The translations under genes were made by a program, and so were the position numbers. 64,000 nucleotides of DNA from Pseudomonas sp. ACN8 (GTDB lineage: Bacteria; Pseudomonadota; Gammaproteobacteria; Pseudomonadales; Pseudomonadaceae), in contig NZ_MRCS01000003.1 of the NCBI RefSeq assembly GCF_002303925.1, positions 124,001 to 188,000 on the forward strand, written 5' to 3'. Each line of letters starts with the position of its first letter. Within the stretch, counting starts at the first letter, position 1. The notes beneath the pieces were generated by a model. That model saw only the letters and a list, made by a program, of their open reading frames with translations. It searched no databases and was not told the DNA's origin. This document shows, piece after piece, positions 8,649-17,337 of the stretch.

Positions 8649-11600
8649 TTAGACTTTCTCCACGTTGACCAGGAATGACTTGGATTCCGGGGTCTGTGTA
8701 TTGCCATCGCCGAGGAACGGCACCAGGGTGTTGGTCAGATAACCGTGGCGGGTTGCGCCGGTGAAACCCCAGTGCAACGGGATACCGATCTGATGCACCA
8801 CTTGGTTATTGACCTGCAATGGACGAATCCGCTTGGTCACCACCGCCACCGCTTCGATATGCCCGCGCTTGGAGCTGACCCTTACTCGGTCACCGGCGGC
8901 AATGCCCTTCTCCTTGGCCAGCACCTCGCCGATTTCGACGAACTGCTCAGGTTGGGTAATGGCATTGATCGGGCAATGCTTGGTCCAGAAGTGGAAGTGT
9001 TCGGTCAGCCGGTAGCTGGTCGCCGCATACGGGAAGTCCTTGGCCTGCCCGAGGGTTTCCCAGACTGAATCGAAGATCCGCCCGGCCGGGTTGCTGGTCG
9101 CCTGCTTGTTGTTGGGGTGCATCGGGTTGATGCCGATGGGCGTCTCGAACGGCTCATAGTGTTCCGGAAACGGCCCTTCGTTCATCTTGTCGAGGGCGAA
9201 GAAACGCGCCACGCCTTCGGGGTTCATGATGAACGGGTTGATGCCCGCTTCCGGTGGGGCGTCGACTTTGTAGTCGGGCACGTCGGTGCCGGTCCAGACC
9301 TTGCCGTTCCACCACACCAGCCGTTTGTTCGCGTCCCATGGTTTGCCTTGAGGGTCGCAAGAGGCGCGGTTGTAGAGAATCCGTCGGTTCATCGGCCAGG
9401 CCCAGGCCCAACCCAGGTTCTGCTTCATGCCGAAAGGGTCGCTGTTGTCACGCCGGGCCATGTTGTTGCCCTGCTCGGTCCAGCTGCCGCAGAAGATCCA
9501 GCAACCGGACGCCGTACTGCCATCGTCCTTGAGCTGGCCGAAGCCGGACAACTGCTGTCCGGCCTTGACCACCGCGCCCGAGGCGTCGGTGACATCGGCG
9601 ACGGCGTAGCCGTTGAATTCCCGGGCCAGCTCTTCCGGCGTCGGGTCATCCGGTATTTTGTAGGGCCAGTCGAGCTTGAGGATCGGCTCGGCCCAGGCAC
9701 CGCCGTCGGCCTGATAACGCTTGCGCAGGCGCAAGAACAGCTCGGCCATGATTTTCACGTCGGTGCGCGCCAGCCCCGGGCCATCGGCCCCCTTCCAGTG
9801 CCATTGCAGCCAGCGACCGCTGTTGACCAGCGAACCGTTTTCTTCGGCGAAGCAGGTGGTGGGCAGGCGGATGACCTCGGTCTGGATGCTGGCCGTTTCC
9901 ACGTCGTTGTAAGGCCCGACGTTGCGCCAGAACTCCGAGGTTTCGGTAGCCAACGGGTCCATCACCACCAGCCACTTGAGTTTGGCCAACGCCTTCATCA
10001 CCCGGTTTTTGTCCGGCAAGGCGGCGATCGGGTTGAAACCCTGGCACAGGTAGCCATTGACCTCGCCCTTGCCCATCATGTCGAACATTTTCAGGATGTC
10101 GTAGCCGGGAATGTCCAGCTTGGGCAGCCAGTCGTAACCCCAGTGATTCTCGGCGGTGGCATTGGCGCCGTACCAGGCCTTCATCAGGCTGACGTGGAAC
10201 TTGCCGTAGTTCTGCCAGTAGGACATCTGCCCGGGACGCAGCGGCTTGAGTGCGCGCTTGGCGATGTAGGCGTTGTAATCCTGTTCGGCCTCGGCCGGCA
10301 AGGTCAGGTAACCGGGCAACAGGTTGGACAGCAAGCCGAGGTCGGTCAGGCCCTGGATGTTGGAGTGCCCGCGCAGAGCATTGACGCCCCCGCCCGGCAT
10401 GCCGACGTTGCCCAGCAGCAGTTGCACCATGGCTGCGCTGCGGATCATCTGCGAGCCGGTCGAATGCTGGGTCCAGCCCAGCGCGTAGAGAATCGTCATG
10501 GTTTTGCCCGGTTGCGAGCAGGTGGCGATCTCTTCCCAGATTTTCTGCATGGCGTCCACGGGCATGCCGCAGACCTGACTGGCCAGCTCCAGGGTGTAGC
10601 GGCTGTAGTGCTGCTTCATCAATTGGTAGACGCAACGAGGGTCTTGCAAGGTCGGGTCGACTTTGGCGAAGCCGTCCTCGCCTATTTCGTAGCCCCAGCC
10701 AGACTTGTCGGTGTAGGTGCGCTTGCTCGCGTCGTAACCGCTGAACAACCCGTCCTCGAAACCGTAGCTGGCCTTGACGATGAACGACACGTCCGTATAG
10801 GCCCGCACGTACTCGTGCTGGATCTTGTCTTCGGTCAGCAGGTAATTGATCAGCCCGCCCATGAAGGCGATGTCGGTACCGGTGCGGATCGGCGCGTAAT
10901 AGTCGGCCACCGAGGCGGTCCGGGTAAAACGCGGATCGACCACGATCAGTCGCGCCTTGTTGTGCGCCTTGGCTTCGGTCACCCATTTGAAGCCGCACGG
11001 GTGCGCTTCTGCTGCGTTGCCGCCCATCACCAGAACCAGATTCGCGTTGGCGATATCGGTCCAGTGGTTGGTCATGGCACCACGGCCGTACGTCGGGGCA
11101 AGACTTGCCACCGTCGGGCCGTGTCAGACACGCGCCTGGTTATCGAACCCCAGCATGCCGAGACTGCGAATCACCTTATGGGTGATATAGCCGGCTTCGT
11201 TCGACGACGCCGATGCCGCGAGAAAACCGGTGGTCAACCAGCGGTTCACCGTTTGCCCCTTGGCGTTCTTCTCGATGAAGTTGGCGTCGCGGTCGGCCTT
11301 CATCAGGTCGGAGATGCGATCGAGGGCTTCATCCCAGGAAACTCGTACCCACTCCTTGGTGCCAGGCTTGCGCACCTGCGGGTACTGGAGACGACTGGGA
11401 CTGTGAATGAAGTCCAGCAGGCCCGCGCCTTTGGGGCAAAGGGTACCGCGGTTGACCGGGTGGTCGGCGTCACCTTCGATGTGGATGATGTTTTGCGCGA
11501 CATTCTTCGCGTCATCGCCCTGGCTGTACATGATCAAGCCGCAACCGACCGAGCAATACGGACAGGTGTTGCGGGTTTCATGGGTGTGGGCGAGCTTGAA

Positions 11601-11714
11601 ATGACGCACCTGTTCGGCAAAGGCAACCGTCGGGGCCATGCCCAACGCGCCCAGGCTAGAGCCTGCAAGGCCGATACCGGCGACCTTGAAGAACTGACGA
11701 CGGCTGAGATCCAT
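8649..11714 (-). CDS. fdnG: Formate dehydrogenase catalytic (alpha) subunit, selenocysteine at codon 197
   Basis: A 1021-residue molybdopterin selenoprotein read through an in-frame TGA at 11126-11124. The start ATG at 11714 follows CAGGAG and begins a twin-arginine signal, SRRQFFKVAG. The [4Fe-4S] ligands are in TCPYCSVGCG (about 50-59) and LCPKGAG. Around the TGA the frame reads NQARV-Sec-HGPTVASLAP, the diagnostic active-site context of formate dehydrogenase-N/O, and Sec197 matches Sec196 of E. coli FdnG. The molybdopterin domains follow on the far side without interruption. Two separate genes or a pseudogene would be the naive call, but the SECIS hairpin and the selABC neighbours argue for readthrough. 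It oxidises formate to CO2 in the periplasm, feeding electrons to FdnH and FdnI. Confidence 0.96.
11081..11126 (-). promoter_or_regulatory. SECIS element directing UGA readthrough in fdnG
   Basis: Directly after the UGA, the minus strand reads CACGGCC, a short internal region, the hairpin GGCAA-GTC-TTGCC, then GGCCGTG. The outer arms (11117-11123 with 11081-11087) pair over seven bases and the inner stem over five. This is the size and position of bacterial SECIS elements, which bind the C-terminal domain of SelB. Seen in the sequence; binding is inferred from E. coli fdhF and fdnG. Confidence 0.9.
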
Positions 11715-11795
11715 CGTGCACTCCTGATCAGGTGGAACCCGGTACATGGCCGGGCTTTTTTGAACAACCACGGTCGGGGCAGTCTGGCTGCCGAC

Positions 11796-11824
11796 ACTAC
11801 AAACTGTAGTCAATGCACTAGTGC
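11796..11824. promoter_or_regulatory. Two palindromes upstream of fdnG, candidate operators
   Basis: ACTACA-AAC-TGTAGT (11796-11810) and the perfect palindrome GCACTAGTGC (11815-11824) lie 80-110 bases before the fdnG start in the otherwise plain leader. Their position suits transcription-factor sites for the formate dehydrogenase operon. I cannot name the factor. Confidence 0.4.
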
Positions 11825-11874
11825 TTTGTGTGAAAACCGACCGTCGGGCAAATCCAGCGGGCCGTGAAAATCCT

Positions 11875-11957
11875 TGTAGGAGCGAGCCTGCTCGCGAAGG
11901 AGTGTCAGTCGACATCACCGTATCTGACACTCCTTCGCGAGCAGGCTCGCTCCTACA
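11875..11957. repeat. REPIN with long inverted arms
   Basis: TGTAGGAGCGAGCCTGCTCG and its complement are separated by arms that also pair (GAAGGAGTGTCAG with CTGACACTCCTTC) and a loop of about 16 bases. The stem is thus longer than in the other REPINs of this window. It lies between the divergent fdnG and MalY/PatB-type genes. Confidence 0.88.
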
Positions 11958-12012
11958 GGGGGTTGGCGTTTATCATTGGCGCATGTTCAACCCCGCTTCT
12001 ACGAGATCCCGC

Positions 12013-13167
12013 ATGACTTTCGATTTTGATCAGGTGTTCGACCGCCACCACACCGGCAGTACCAAGTGGAGCCGCTACCCGGCCGACGTGTTGCCGATGT
12101 GGGTCGCCGACATGGATTTCGCCGCGCCGCCGGTGATCATCCAGGCCCTGCAAAAGCGACTGGAACACCCGATGGTCGGCTACAGCGTGGCCCAGGATGA
12201 CTTGCGCGAGGCAATCGTTGCCGACCTCTGGAACAAGTACGCCTGGCGCGTCGAGCCCCAGGAGCTGATTTTCCTGCCGGGCGTCGAGTCCGGCTTCAAC
12301 ATGGCGCTGAAGGCGCTGGTACAGGCGCCACAGAATGTCGTTGTGCAGGTGCCGAACTACCCGCCGCTGCGTCATGCACCAGGCCATTGGGGCCTGAACA
12401 AGGTCGAACTGAATTTCGATGCGCAAGCCGACGGCACCTACACCACACCGCTCGATACCCTGAGCCAGTCGCTGCAAGGTGGTGGCGCGCTGCTGCTGAG
12501 CAACCCGCACAACCCTCTGGGCAAGGCCTTCCCCCGCGCAGAGCTGCAAGCCATTGCCGACATTTGCCTTGAGCATGATGCCTGGATCATTTCCGACGAG
12601 ATCCACGCCGAGCTGTGCTTCGACGGTCGCCAGCACATTCCGATGGCGACCCTGAGCCCGCAAGTCGCCCAGCGCACCATCACGCTGATGTCGGCGAGCA
12701 AGGCCTACAACATCGCAGGTCTCAAGACCTCGTTCATGATCATCCAGGACCGCCACCTGCGCGAAAAGGTCAACCACGCCCGTTGCGGCATGGTCGACAG
12801 CGTCAATCCGCTGGGCATGGAAGCCACCCGTGTTGCCTACAGCGAAGCGGCGCCATGGCTGGCCGAGCTGAAAGTCTACCTGCAAGGCAACCGCGACTTC
12901 CTCGCCGAGGCCGTGCGCACCCGACTGCCGGGCATCACCATGAACCTGCCGCAAAGCACCTACCTGGCGTGGCTTGATTGCACAGCGCTGGGGCTGGACG
13001 ACCCGCAACGGTTCTTCCTCGAACAGGCCAAGGTGGGTTTGAGCGCCGGCCTGGACTTCGGCGATGACTGCCAGCAGTTCGTACGCCTGAACTTCGGCTG
13101 CCCACGGTCGTTGCTGGAAGAAGGCATTGCGCGGATGGAGCGCAGCTTGCACCGTCTCAAGGCCTGA
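12013..13167 (+). CDS. MalY/PatB-type cystathionine beta-lyase (PLP fold type I)
   Basis: A 384-residue PLP enzyme of the aminotransferase class I/II fold. I place the start at the ATG at 12013 because the family opens with a short MxFDFDxxxDR segment, which lies just here; an ATG at 11983 would add ten residues. Motifs are PMWVADMDF (28-36), NPHNPLG (164-170), SDEIHAEL (194-201) and the PLP lysine in SASKAYNIAGLK (Lys230). PatB/MalY members cleave C-S bonds in cystathionine or cysteine conjugates, giving a thiol, pyruvate and ammonia. The gene is monocistronic and divergent from fdnG across a REPIN. Whether the true substrate is cystathionine cannot be told from sequence. Confidence 0.87.
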   Translation: MTFDFDQVFDRHHTGSTKWSRYPADVLPMWVADMDFAAPPVIIQALQKRLEHPMVGYSVAQDDLREAIVADLWNKYAWRVEPQELIFLPGVESGFNMALKALVQAPQNVVVQVPNYPPLRHAPGHWGLNKVELNFDAQADGTYTTPLDTLSQSLQGGGALLLSNPHNPLGKAFPRAELQAIADICLEHDAWIISDEIHAELCFDGRQHIPMATLSPQVAQRTITLMSASKAYNIAGLKTSFMIIQDRHLREKVNHARCGMVDSVNPLGMEATRVAYSEAAPWLAELKVYLQGNRDFLAEAVRTRLPGITMNLPQSTYLAWLDCTALGLDDPQRFFLEQAKVGLSAGLDFGDDCQQFVRLNFGCPRSLLEEGIARMERSLHRLKA

Positions 13168-13193
13168 CCCGCGCCTCAACAACAACGAAGATC

Positions 13194-13221
13194 CCTGTGG
13201 GAGCAGGCTCGCTCCTACAGC
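13194..13221. repeat. Single REP element
   Basis: A compact REP, CCTGTGGGAGCAGGCTCGCT followed by CCTACAG, sits 27 bases after the MalY/PatB-type stop codon. It looks like a collapsed or solo copy with the two arms nearly adjacent. Confidence 0.75.
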
Positions 13222-13306
13222 GACCGGGGCATCAAAAATCCAACCGAACTCCAGTTAAAACCTCAGGGTCAACCCTCTGACGCCTTAGCCTTGAGATCGG
13301 AGATCG

Positions 13307-14167
13307 ATGATGAACGACTATCCCAAACCACCCTTCCCCAAGCAGCATCAAGCGGTCCCCGGCGCTCAGCACCCAATGGATCCCGTGCCTGATTGTGGCG
13401 AGCACTCCTATAAGGGTTCCGATCGTCTGGTCGGCAAAATCGCCCTGATCACCGGCGGCGACAGCGGCATCGGCCGTGCGGTCGCCATTGCCTTCGCCCG
13501 TGAAGGCGCCGATGTGGCGCTCGCCTACCTCAATGAACATGAGGACGCCAGGCAAACCGCTCGCTGGATCGAGCTGGCAGGTCGCCAATGCCTGCTGCTG
13601 CCGGGGGACGTGGCGCAGAAGGCGCACTGCCGGGCCCTGGTGGAAAAAACCGCCGAGCGCTTCGGTCGCATCGATGTGCTGGTCAACAACGCCGCATTCC
13701 AGATGACTCACGACAGCCTCGAAGACATTTCGGATGATGAATGGGTGATGACCTTCGACGTCAACATCACCGCCATCTTCAGGATTTGCCAGGCGGCCCT
13801 GAAACACATGAGACCTGGCGGCTCGATCATCAACACCAGCTCCGTCAATTCCGACTTGCCCAATCCGTCCCTGTTGGCCTATGCCACCACCAAGGGCGCA
13901 ATCGCCAACTTCAGCGCCGGCCTCGGCCAGTTGCTGGGGCCCAGGAATATCCGGGTCAACAGCGTCGCGCCGGGGCCGATCTGGACACCCCTGATCGTCT
14001 CGACGATGACCGATGAAAAGGTAGAAAACTTCGGTGCCAACACCGCACTCGGCCGCCCTGGTCAACCCGTGGAAGTCGCACCGATCTACGTGCTGCTGGC
14101 CTCGGATGAAGCCAGCTACATCACGGGCCAGCGTTACGGCGTTACCGGTGGCAAACCGATACTGTGA
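13307..14167 (+). CDS. SDR-family oxidoreductase (YhdF/glucose dehydrogenase-like)
   Basis: A 286-residue short-chain dehydrogenase with an extra N-terminal tail of about 40 residues rich in Pro (KPPFPKQHQ), typical of the YhdF/YghA group. The NAD(P) loop TGGDSGIGRAV begins near residue 49, NNAAFQ is the structural motif, and the catalytic set is Ser in INTSSVNS with Tyr and Lys in YATTK. The sequence ends PGPIWTPLI...GQRYGVTGGKPIL, as in this group. Two ATGs in tandem (13307, 13310) follow GGAG. The substrate is not known; members reduce aldehydes or oxidise sugars and are often stress-induced. A small membrane-protein gene follows on the same strand. Confidence 0.9.
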   Translation: MMNDYPKPPFPKQHQAVPGAQHPMDPVPDCGEHSYKGSDRLVGKIALITGGDSGIGRAVAIAFAREGADVALAYLNEHEDARQTARWIELAGRQCLLLPGDVAQKAHCRALVEKTAERFGRIDVLVNNAAFQMTHDSLEDISDDEWVMTFDVNITAIFRICQAALKHMRPGGSIINTSSVNSDLPNPSLLAYATTKGAIANFSAGLGQLLGPRNIRVNSVAPGPIWTPLIVSTMTDEKVENFGANTALGRPGQPVEVAPIYVLLASDEASYITGQRYGVTGGKPIL

Positions 14168-14241
14168 CGCCGTTGAAAAGTTGAACCCGCGACGACCTCC
14201 AGCGCTCCACAACGTATAGATCCTGATACCTGGAGGTCGTC

Positions 14242-14853
14242 ATGTCCGCACCTATCGTCAAACTGTTCACTCAACCGAACTTCGCCTGGACGGATATTCG
14301 CAAGGAAGAGGAAGCCCATCCGCGCCACTACCTGGCTCATTTGCTGCTATTGGCCCTGATTCCCGCCACGTGCCTGTTCATCGGTACGACTTACGTCGGC
14401 TGGAGCCTGGCGGAAAACGAAACGGTACGGCTCAGCACCCACAGCGCACTGCAACTGAGTGCGTTGCTGTACCTGACCATCATTGGCGGTATCGCCGTGA
14501 TGGGCGCGTTCATCCGCTGGATGTCCCGCGCCTTCGAAGCCAGGCCGACAATCAACCAGTGCATCGGTTTCGCGGCTTACACCGCAACGCCTTTCTTCAT
14601 CGCAGGTATTGCAGGTCTGTACCCCAGTCGCTGGCTTGCGATCATCGTACTGGCGGCGGCTTCGGTTTATTCGACGTTCCTGCTGTTCATCGGGCTGCCG
14701 ACTTTCATGCATGAGCGCAAGGAACAGGGCTTGCTCAATGCCGCGTGCGTCTGGGCTGTCGGGTTATTGGTGCTGGTAACCATTCTGGTAACGATGATCC
14801 TGATGTGGTTCAACGTGCTAACCCCCGAGTACTTGCGCGCCACCATCGGTTGA
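14242..14853 (+). CDS. YIP1-family inner membrane protein
   Basis: A 203-residue protein with five hydrophobic segments (about 31-53, 69-90, 107-125, 130-152 and 168-192). The opening PIVKLFTQPNFAWTDIRKEE and membrane layout fit bacterial YIP1 (PF04893) proteins. The start ATG follows TGGAGGTCGTC. No enzymatic motif is seen and the role is unknown. Its TGA overlaps the ATG of the antiporter remnant (TGATG), suggesting that an intact antiporter gene once formed an operon with it. Confidence 0.82.
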   Translation: MSAPIVKLFTQPNFAWTDIRKEEEAHPRHYLAHLLLLALIPATCLFIGTTYVGWSLAENETVRLSTHSALQLSALLYLTIIGGIAVMGAFIRWMSRAFEARPTINQCIGFAAYTATPFFIAGIAGLYPSRWLAIIVLAAASVYSTFLLFIGLPTFMHERKEQGLLNAACVWAVGLLVLVTILVTMILMWFNVLTPEYLRATIG

Positions 14854-15060
14854 TGAACTTTACTGCCTGGGTGGCGGTGCAGGGCACTGTGTTGCTGACC
14901 CTGGCGCTCACATCGTCTTACCTGCGTCGGTATTGTGCTGATCGCACACGGGGATTGGCGGGCGCTGCGGGTCGCGTTGGTGCTGTTCGCCGTGATTCGC
15001 CCGTTGAGTGTCTGGCTGAGGCCTTGGGGGGGTGCTGCTCAATGGCCCGCAGCGCTGGTT
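14853..15060 (+). pseudogene. Remnant of a cation/proton antiporter gene, internally deleted
   Basis: An ATG at 14853 opens 26 residues, MNFTAWVAVQGTVLLTLALT then SSYLRR, which look like the first membrane helix of a CPA1-type sodium/proton antiporter. The frame then becomes meaningless. From 14935, in another frame, the text VLIAHGDWRALRVALVLFAV then IRPLSVWL resembles a late helix of the same family (the IRPLSV motif). Between these there should be several hundred residues. I infer that most of the gene was lost by deletion and the ends joined out of frame near 14928-14935. The family call rests on memory of the motifs, not on a search. The right-hand border is approximate. Confidence 0.55.
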
Positions 15061-17337
15061 TGGAGTATGCGTCATGCCGGGATTTTGAAACGCCCACCAA
15101 CGCGGCAGCAACTGCCTGACCTTGCTCTCGCCAAAACGGTCGTCGATCAACATCACCACCCCTTGATCCTGTTGCGTACGGATCACCCGTCCAGCGGCCT
15201 GTACCACTTTCTGCACACCGGGATAAAGATAGGTGTAGTCATAACCGGCACCGAAAATCGCGGCCATGCGCCGTTTCAGTTGCTCGTTCACCGGATTGAG
15301 CTGCGCCAGCCCCAGCGTGGCGATAAACGCGCCGATCAATCTGGCGCCGGGCAAATCGATGCCTTCACCGAAGGCCCCACCCAGCACCGCAAAACCGATG
15401 CCCTGGCCGTCGGCGTGGAACCGGTCGAGAAACTGCTGGCGCTGCGCTTCGCCCATCCCTCGGGACTGTGACCACAGACTGATGTGCGGATGTTTCTCGG
15501 CCAGCAACTGCGCCACCTGCTGCAAATAATCGAAACTGCTGAAAAACGCCAGGTAATTGCCGGGGCGCTCGCAGAACTGCCTGGCGATCAAGTCCACGAT
15601 CGGCTCAAGAGACGACTGGCGATGGACGAACCGGGTGGATATCTGGTCGACGATGTGCACTTGCAGTTGATCGGCGTGAAACGGCGACTCGACGTCGATG
15701 CACACGGTGTCCGCCGGTGTTCCCAGTAAATCGGCGTAATAGTGCCGCGGGCTGAGGGTCGCGGAAAACAGCACCGTGCTCCGCGCGGCGGTCAGGCGTG
15801 GGCGGATGAACCCGGCGGGGACCACATTGCGCAGGCACAGTTGCGAGAGGTTGCGCTGGCGCTCCAGGTCGCGCTTGCTGATGTCGAACAGGAACTGCTC
15901 ATCGAACAGTTCGGCGACCCGGCAAAAGTGCAGCATGTCGAAGTAAAACCCCTGGAGCGTGCTGTCCAGGCCTTGAGGGTGATCGTTGAGGTAGTCACCC
16001 ATGCTGGCGCTGCACGATGACAGTGCCTGAAGCAGCTTTTCCGGCGCCTTGTCATAGGCCTGATAGGCGCCGGTTTGCCCGTTATGCAGGGCATTCCACT
16101 CGCGGTTGACCCGCTGCATCGGTTTTTTCAGCACTTCAGGCGCGGTTTTGCGCACGCCGTTGAAGGTCGCCTGATCGAGGCTGGCGCTGTACATCTGCCG
16201 GCCGCGCTCCACCAGGTTGTGGGCTTCGTCCACCAGCACCGCGACCTTCCAGTTGTTGGCCTGGGCCAGACCGAACAGCAGCGCGCTGAAATCGAAGTAA
16301 TAGTTGTAGTCGGCAACCACCACGTCGGCCCAACGCGCCATTTCCTGGCTCAGGTAATACGGGCAGACATCGTGCGCCAGGGCAATCTCGCGCAAGATGC
16401 TCTGGTTCAACAGGCTCATCTGGCTGGCCGCCTGCCGAGCGGCGGGCAGGCGATCGTAGAAGCCCCGGGCCAGTGGGCAGGACTCGCCGTGGCAGGCTTT
16501 GTCCGGGTGTTCGCAGACCTTGTCCCGGGCGATCATCTCCAGCACCCGCAACGGTGGCGCATCGACGCTGGAAAGAATCACTTGCGCGGCGTCCAGGGCC
16601 AGTTGCCGCCCCGGGGTTTTCGCCGTGAGGAAGAACACCTTGTCCAGTTGCTGCGGCGCCAGCGCCTTGAGCATGGGAAACAAGGTGCCCAGGGTCTTGC
16701 CGATGCCCGTGGGCGCCTGGGCCATCAGGCAGCGCCCCGTGCTGACGGCCTTGAACACCGACTCGGCCAGATGGCGCTGCCCCGGTCGAAAACCGGCATG
16801 GGGAAAGGCCAGGCCCTGCGCGGCCCGATTGCGCCCTTCTCGATGGGCGACTTCCTGCTCGGCCCATTGCAGGAACCGCGCGCAATGCCGTTCGAAGAAT
16901 GGTTGCAGCTCGGTGGCTTCGAAAAGCTCGACCAGGCAGGTCTCCTTTTCGCTGACGATATCGAAATACACCAGTGCCAGATTGATCCGTGCCAGATCCA
17001 GTTTGCGGCACATCAACCAGCCGTAGATTTTCACCTGGGCCCAATGCAATTGACGGTGGTTGGCCGGTTGTTTGCTCAGGTCGCCGCGGTAGGTCTTGAC
17101 CTCCTCCAGGCAGTTTTGCCCGGGGTCATAACCATCCGCCCTGCCCTTGACCGTCAAGGTCTGATACTGGCCCTCGAGGGCGACTTCGCTTTGGTAACCC
17201 TCGCTGCGTCGCGAGGCCACGGTGCGGTGACCGACGATACCTTCCAGCGCGGTCGGTGACGGTGTGAAGCGCAGGTCGAGATCGCCGACCTTGGCGGTGA
17301 ACTCGCACAGCGCCCGCACCGCAATGCTATAGCTCAA
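14908..17337 (-). CDS. XPD/DinG-like DNA helicase with Cas4/RecB-like nuclease motif
   Basis: An SF2 helicase of about 809 residues. The likely start is TTG at 17337, which overlaps the FAN1 stop (TTGA) and has GGAG eight bases before it; an ATG at 17355 would give 815 residues. Residues about 60-115 hold GRADGYD, LEEVKTY and QVKIYGWL, the D/ExK/QxxxY pattern of a PD-(D/E)XK nuclease. Then come Walker A APTGIGKT, iron-sulfur cysteines (CEHPDKAC, C in HGESCPLA, and CPYYL), DEAHN, and the C-terminal QAAGRVIR motif. It should unwind 5'-tailed or bubble DNA. The last 61 residues after LLPRWW are low in homology and read antisense to the antiporter remnant, so the native C-terminus was probably shorter. 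Confidence 0.85.
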   Translation of the reverse strand: MSYSIAVRALCEFTAKVGDLDLRFTPSPTALEGIVGHRTVASRRSEGYQSEVALEGQYQTLTVKGRADGYDPGQNCLEEVKTYRGDLSKQPANHRQLHWAQVKIYGWLMCRKLDLARINLALVYFDIVSEKETCLVELFEATELQPFFERHCARFLQWAEQEVAHREGRNRAAQGLAFPHAGFRPGQRHLAESVFKAVSTGRCLMAQAPTGIGKTLGTLFPMLKALAPQQLDKVFFLTAKTPGRQLALDAAQVILSSVDAPPLRVLEMIARDKVCEHPDKACHGESCPLARGFYDRLPAARQAASQMSLLNQSILREIALAHDVCPYYLSQEMARWADVVVADYNYYFDFSALLFGLAQANNWKVAVLVDEAHNLVERGRQMYSASLDQATFNGVRKTAPEVLKKPMQRVNREWNALHNGQTGAYQAYDKAPEKLLQALSSCSASMGDYLNDHPQGLDSTLQGFYFDMLHFCRVAELFDEQFLFDISKRDLERQRNLSQLCLRNVVPAGFIRPRLTAARSTVLFSATLSPRHYYADLLGTPADTVCIDVESPFHADQLQVHIVDQISTRFVHRQSSLEPIVDLIARQFCERPGNYLAFFSSFDYLQQVAQLLAEKHPHISLWSQSRGMGEAQRQQFLDRFHADGQGIGFAVLGGAFGEGIDLPGARLIGAFIATLGLAQLNPVNEQLKRRMAAIFGAGYDYTYLYPGVQKVVQAAGRVIRTQQDQGVVMLIDDRFGESKVRQLLPRWWAFQNPGMTHTPNQRCGPLSSTPPRPQPDTQRANHGEQHQRDPQRPPIPVCDQHNTDAGKTM

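Noticed and set aside
11124..11126. TGA in fdnG as a frameshift or pseudogene
   Set aside because: The context Val-TGA-His-Gly-Pro-Thr, the SECIS stem and selABC nearby make it a selenocysteine codon.
11739..11762. Hairpin CCCGG...CCGGG with T run as a plus-strand terminator
   Set aside because: No plus-strand gene lies before it; in the fdnG transcript it reads without a T run, so a terminator role is not supported.
9117..11867. A 916-codon open frame on the plus strand opposite fdnG
   Set aside because: It is the antisense shadow of a GC-rich gene with all the FdnG motifs on the other strand; its translation has no recognisable domain and no ribosome site.
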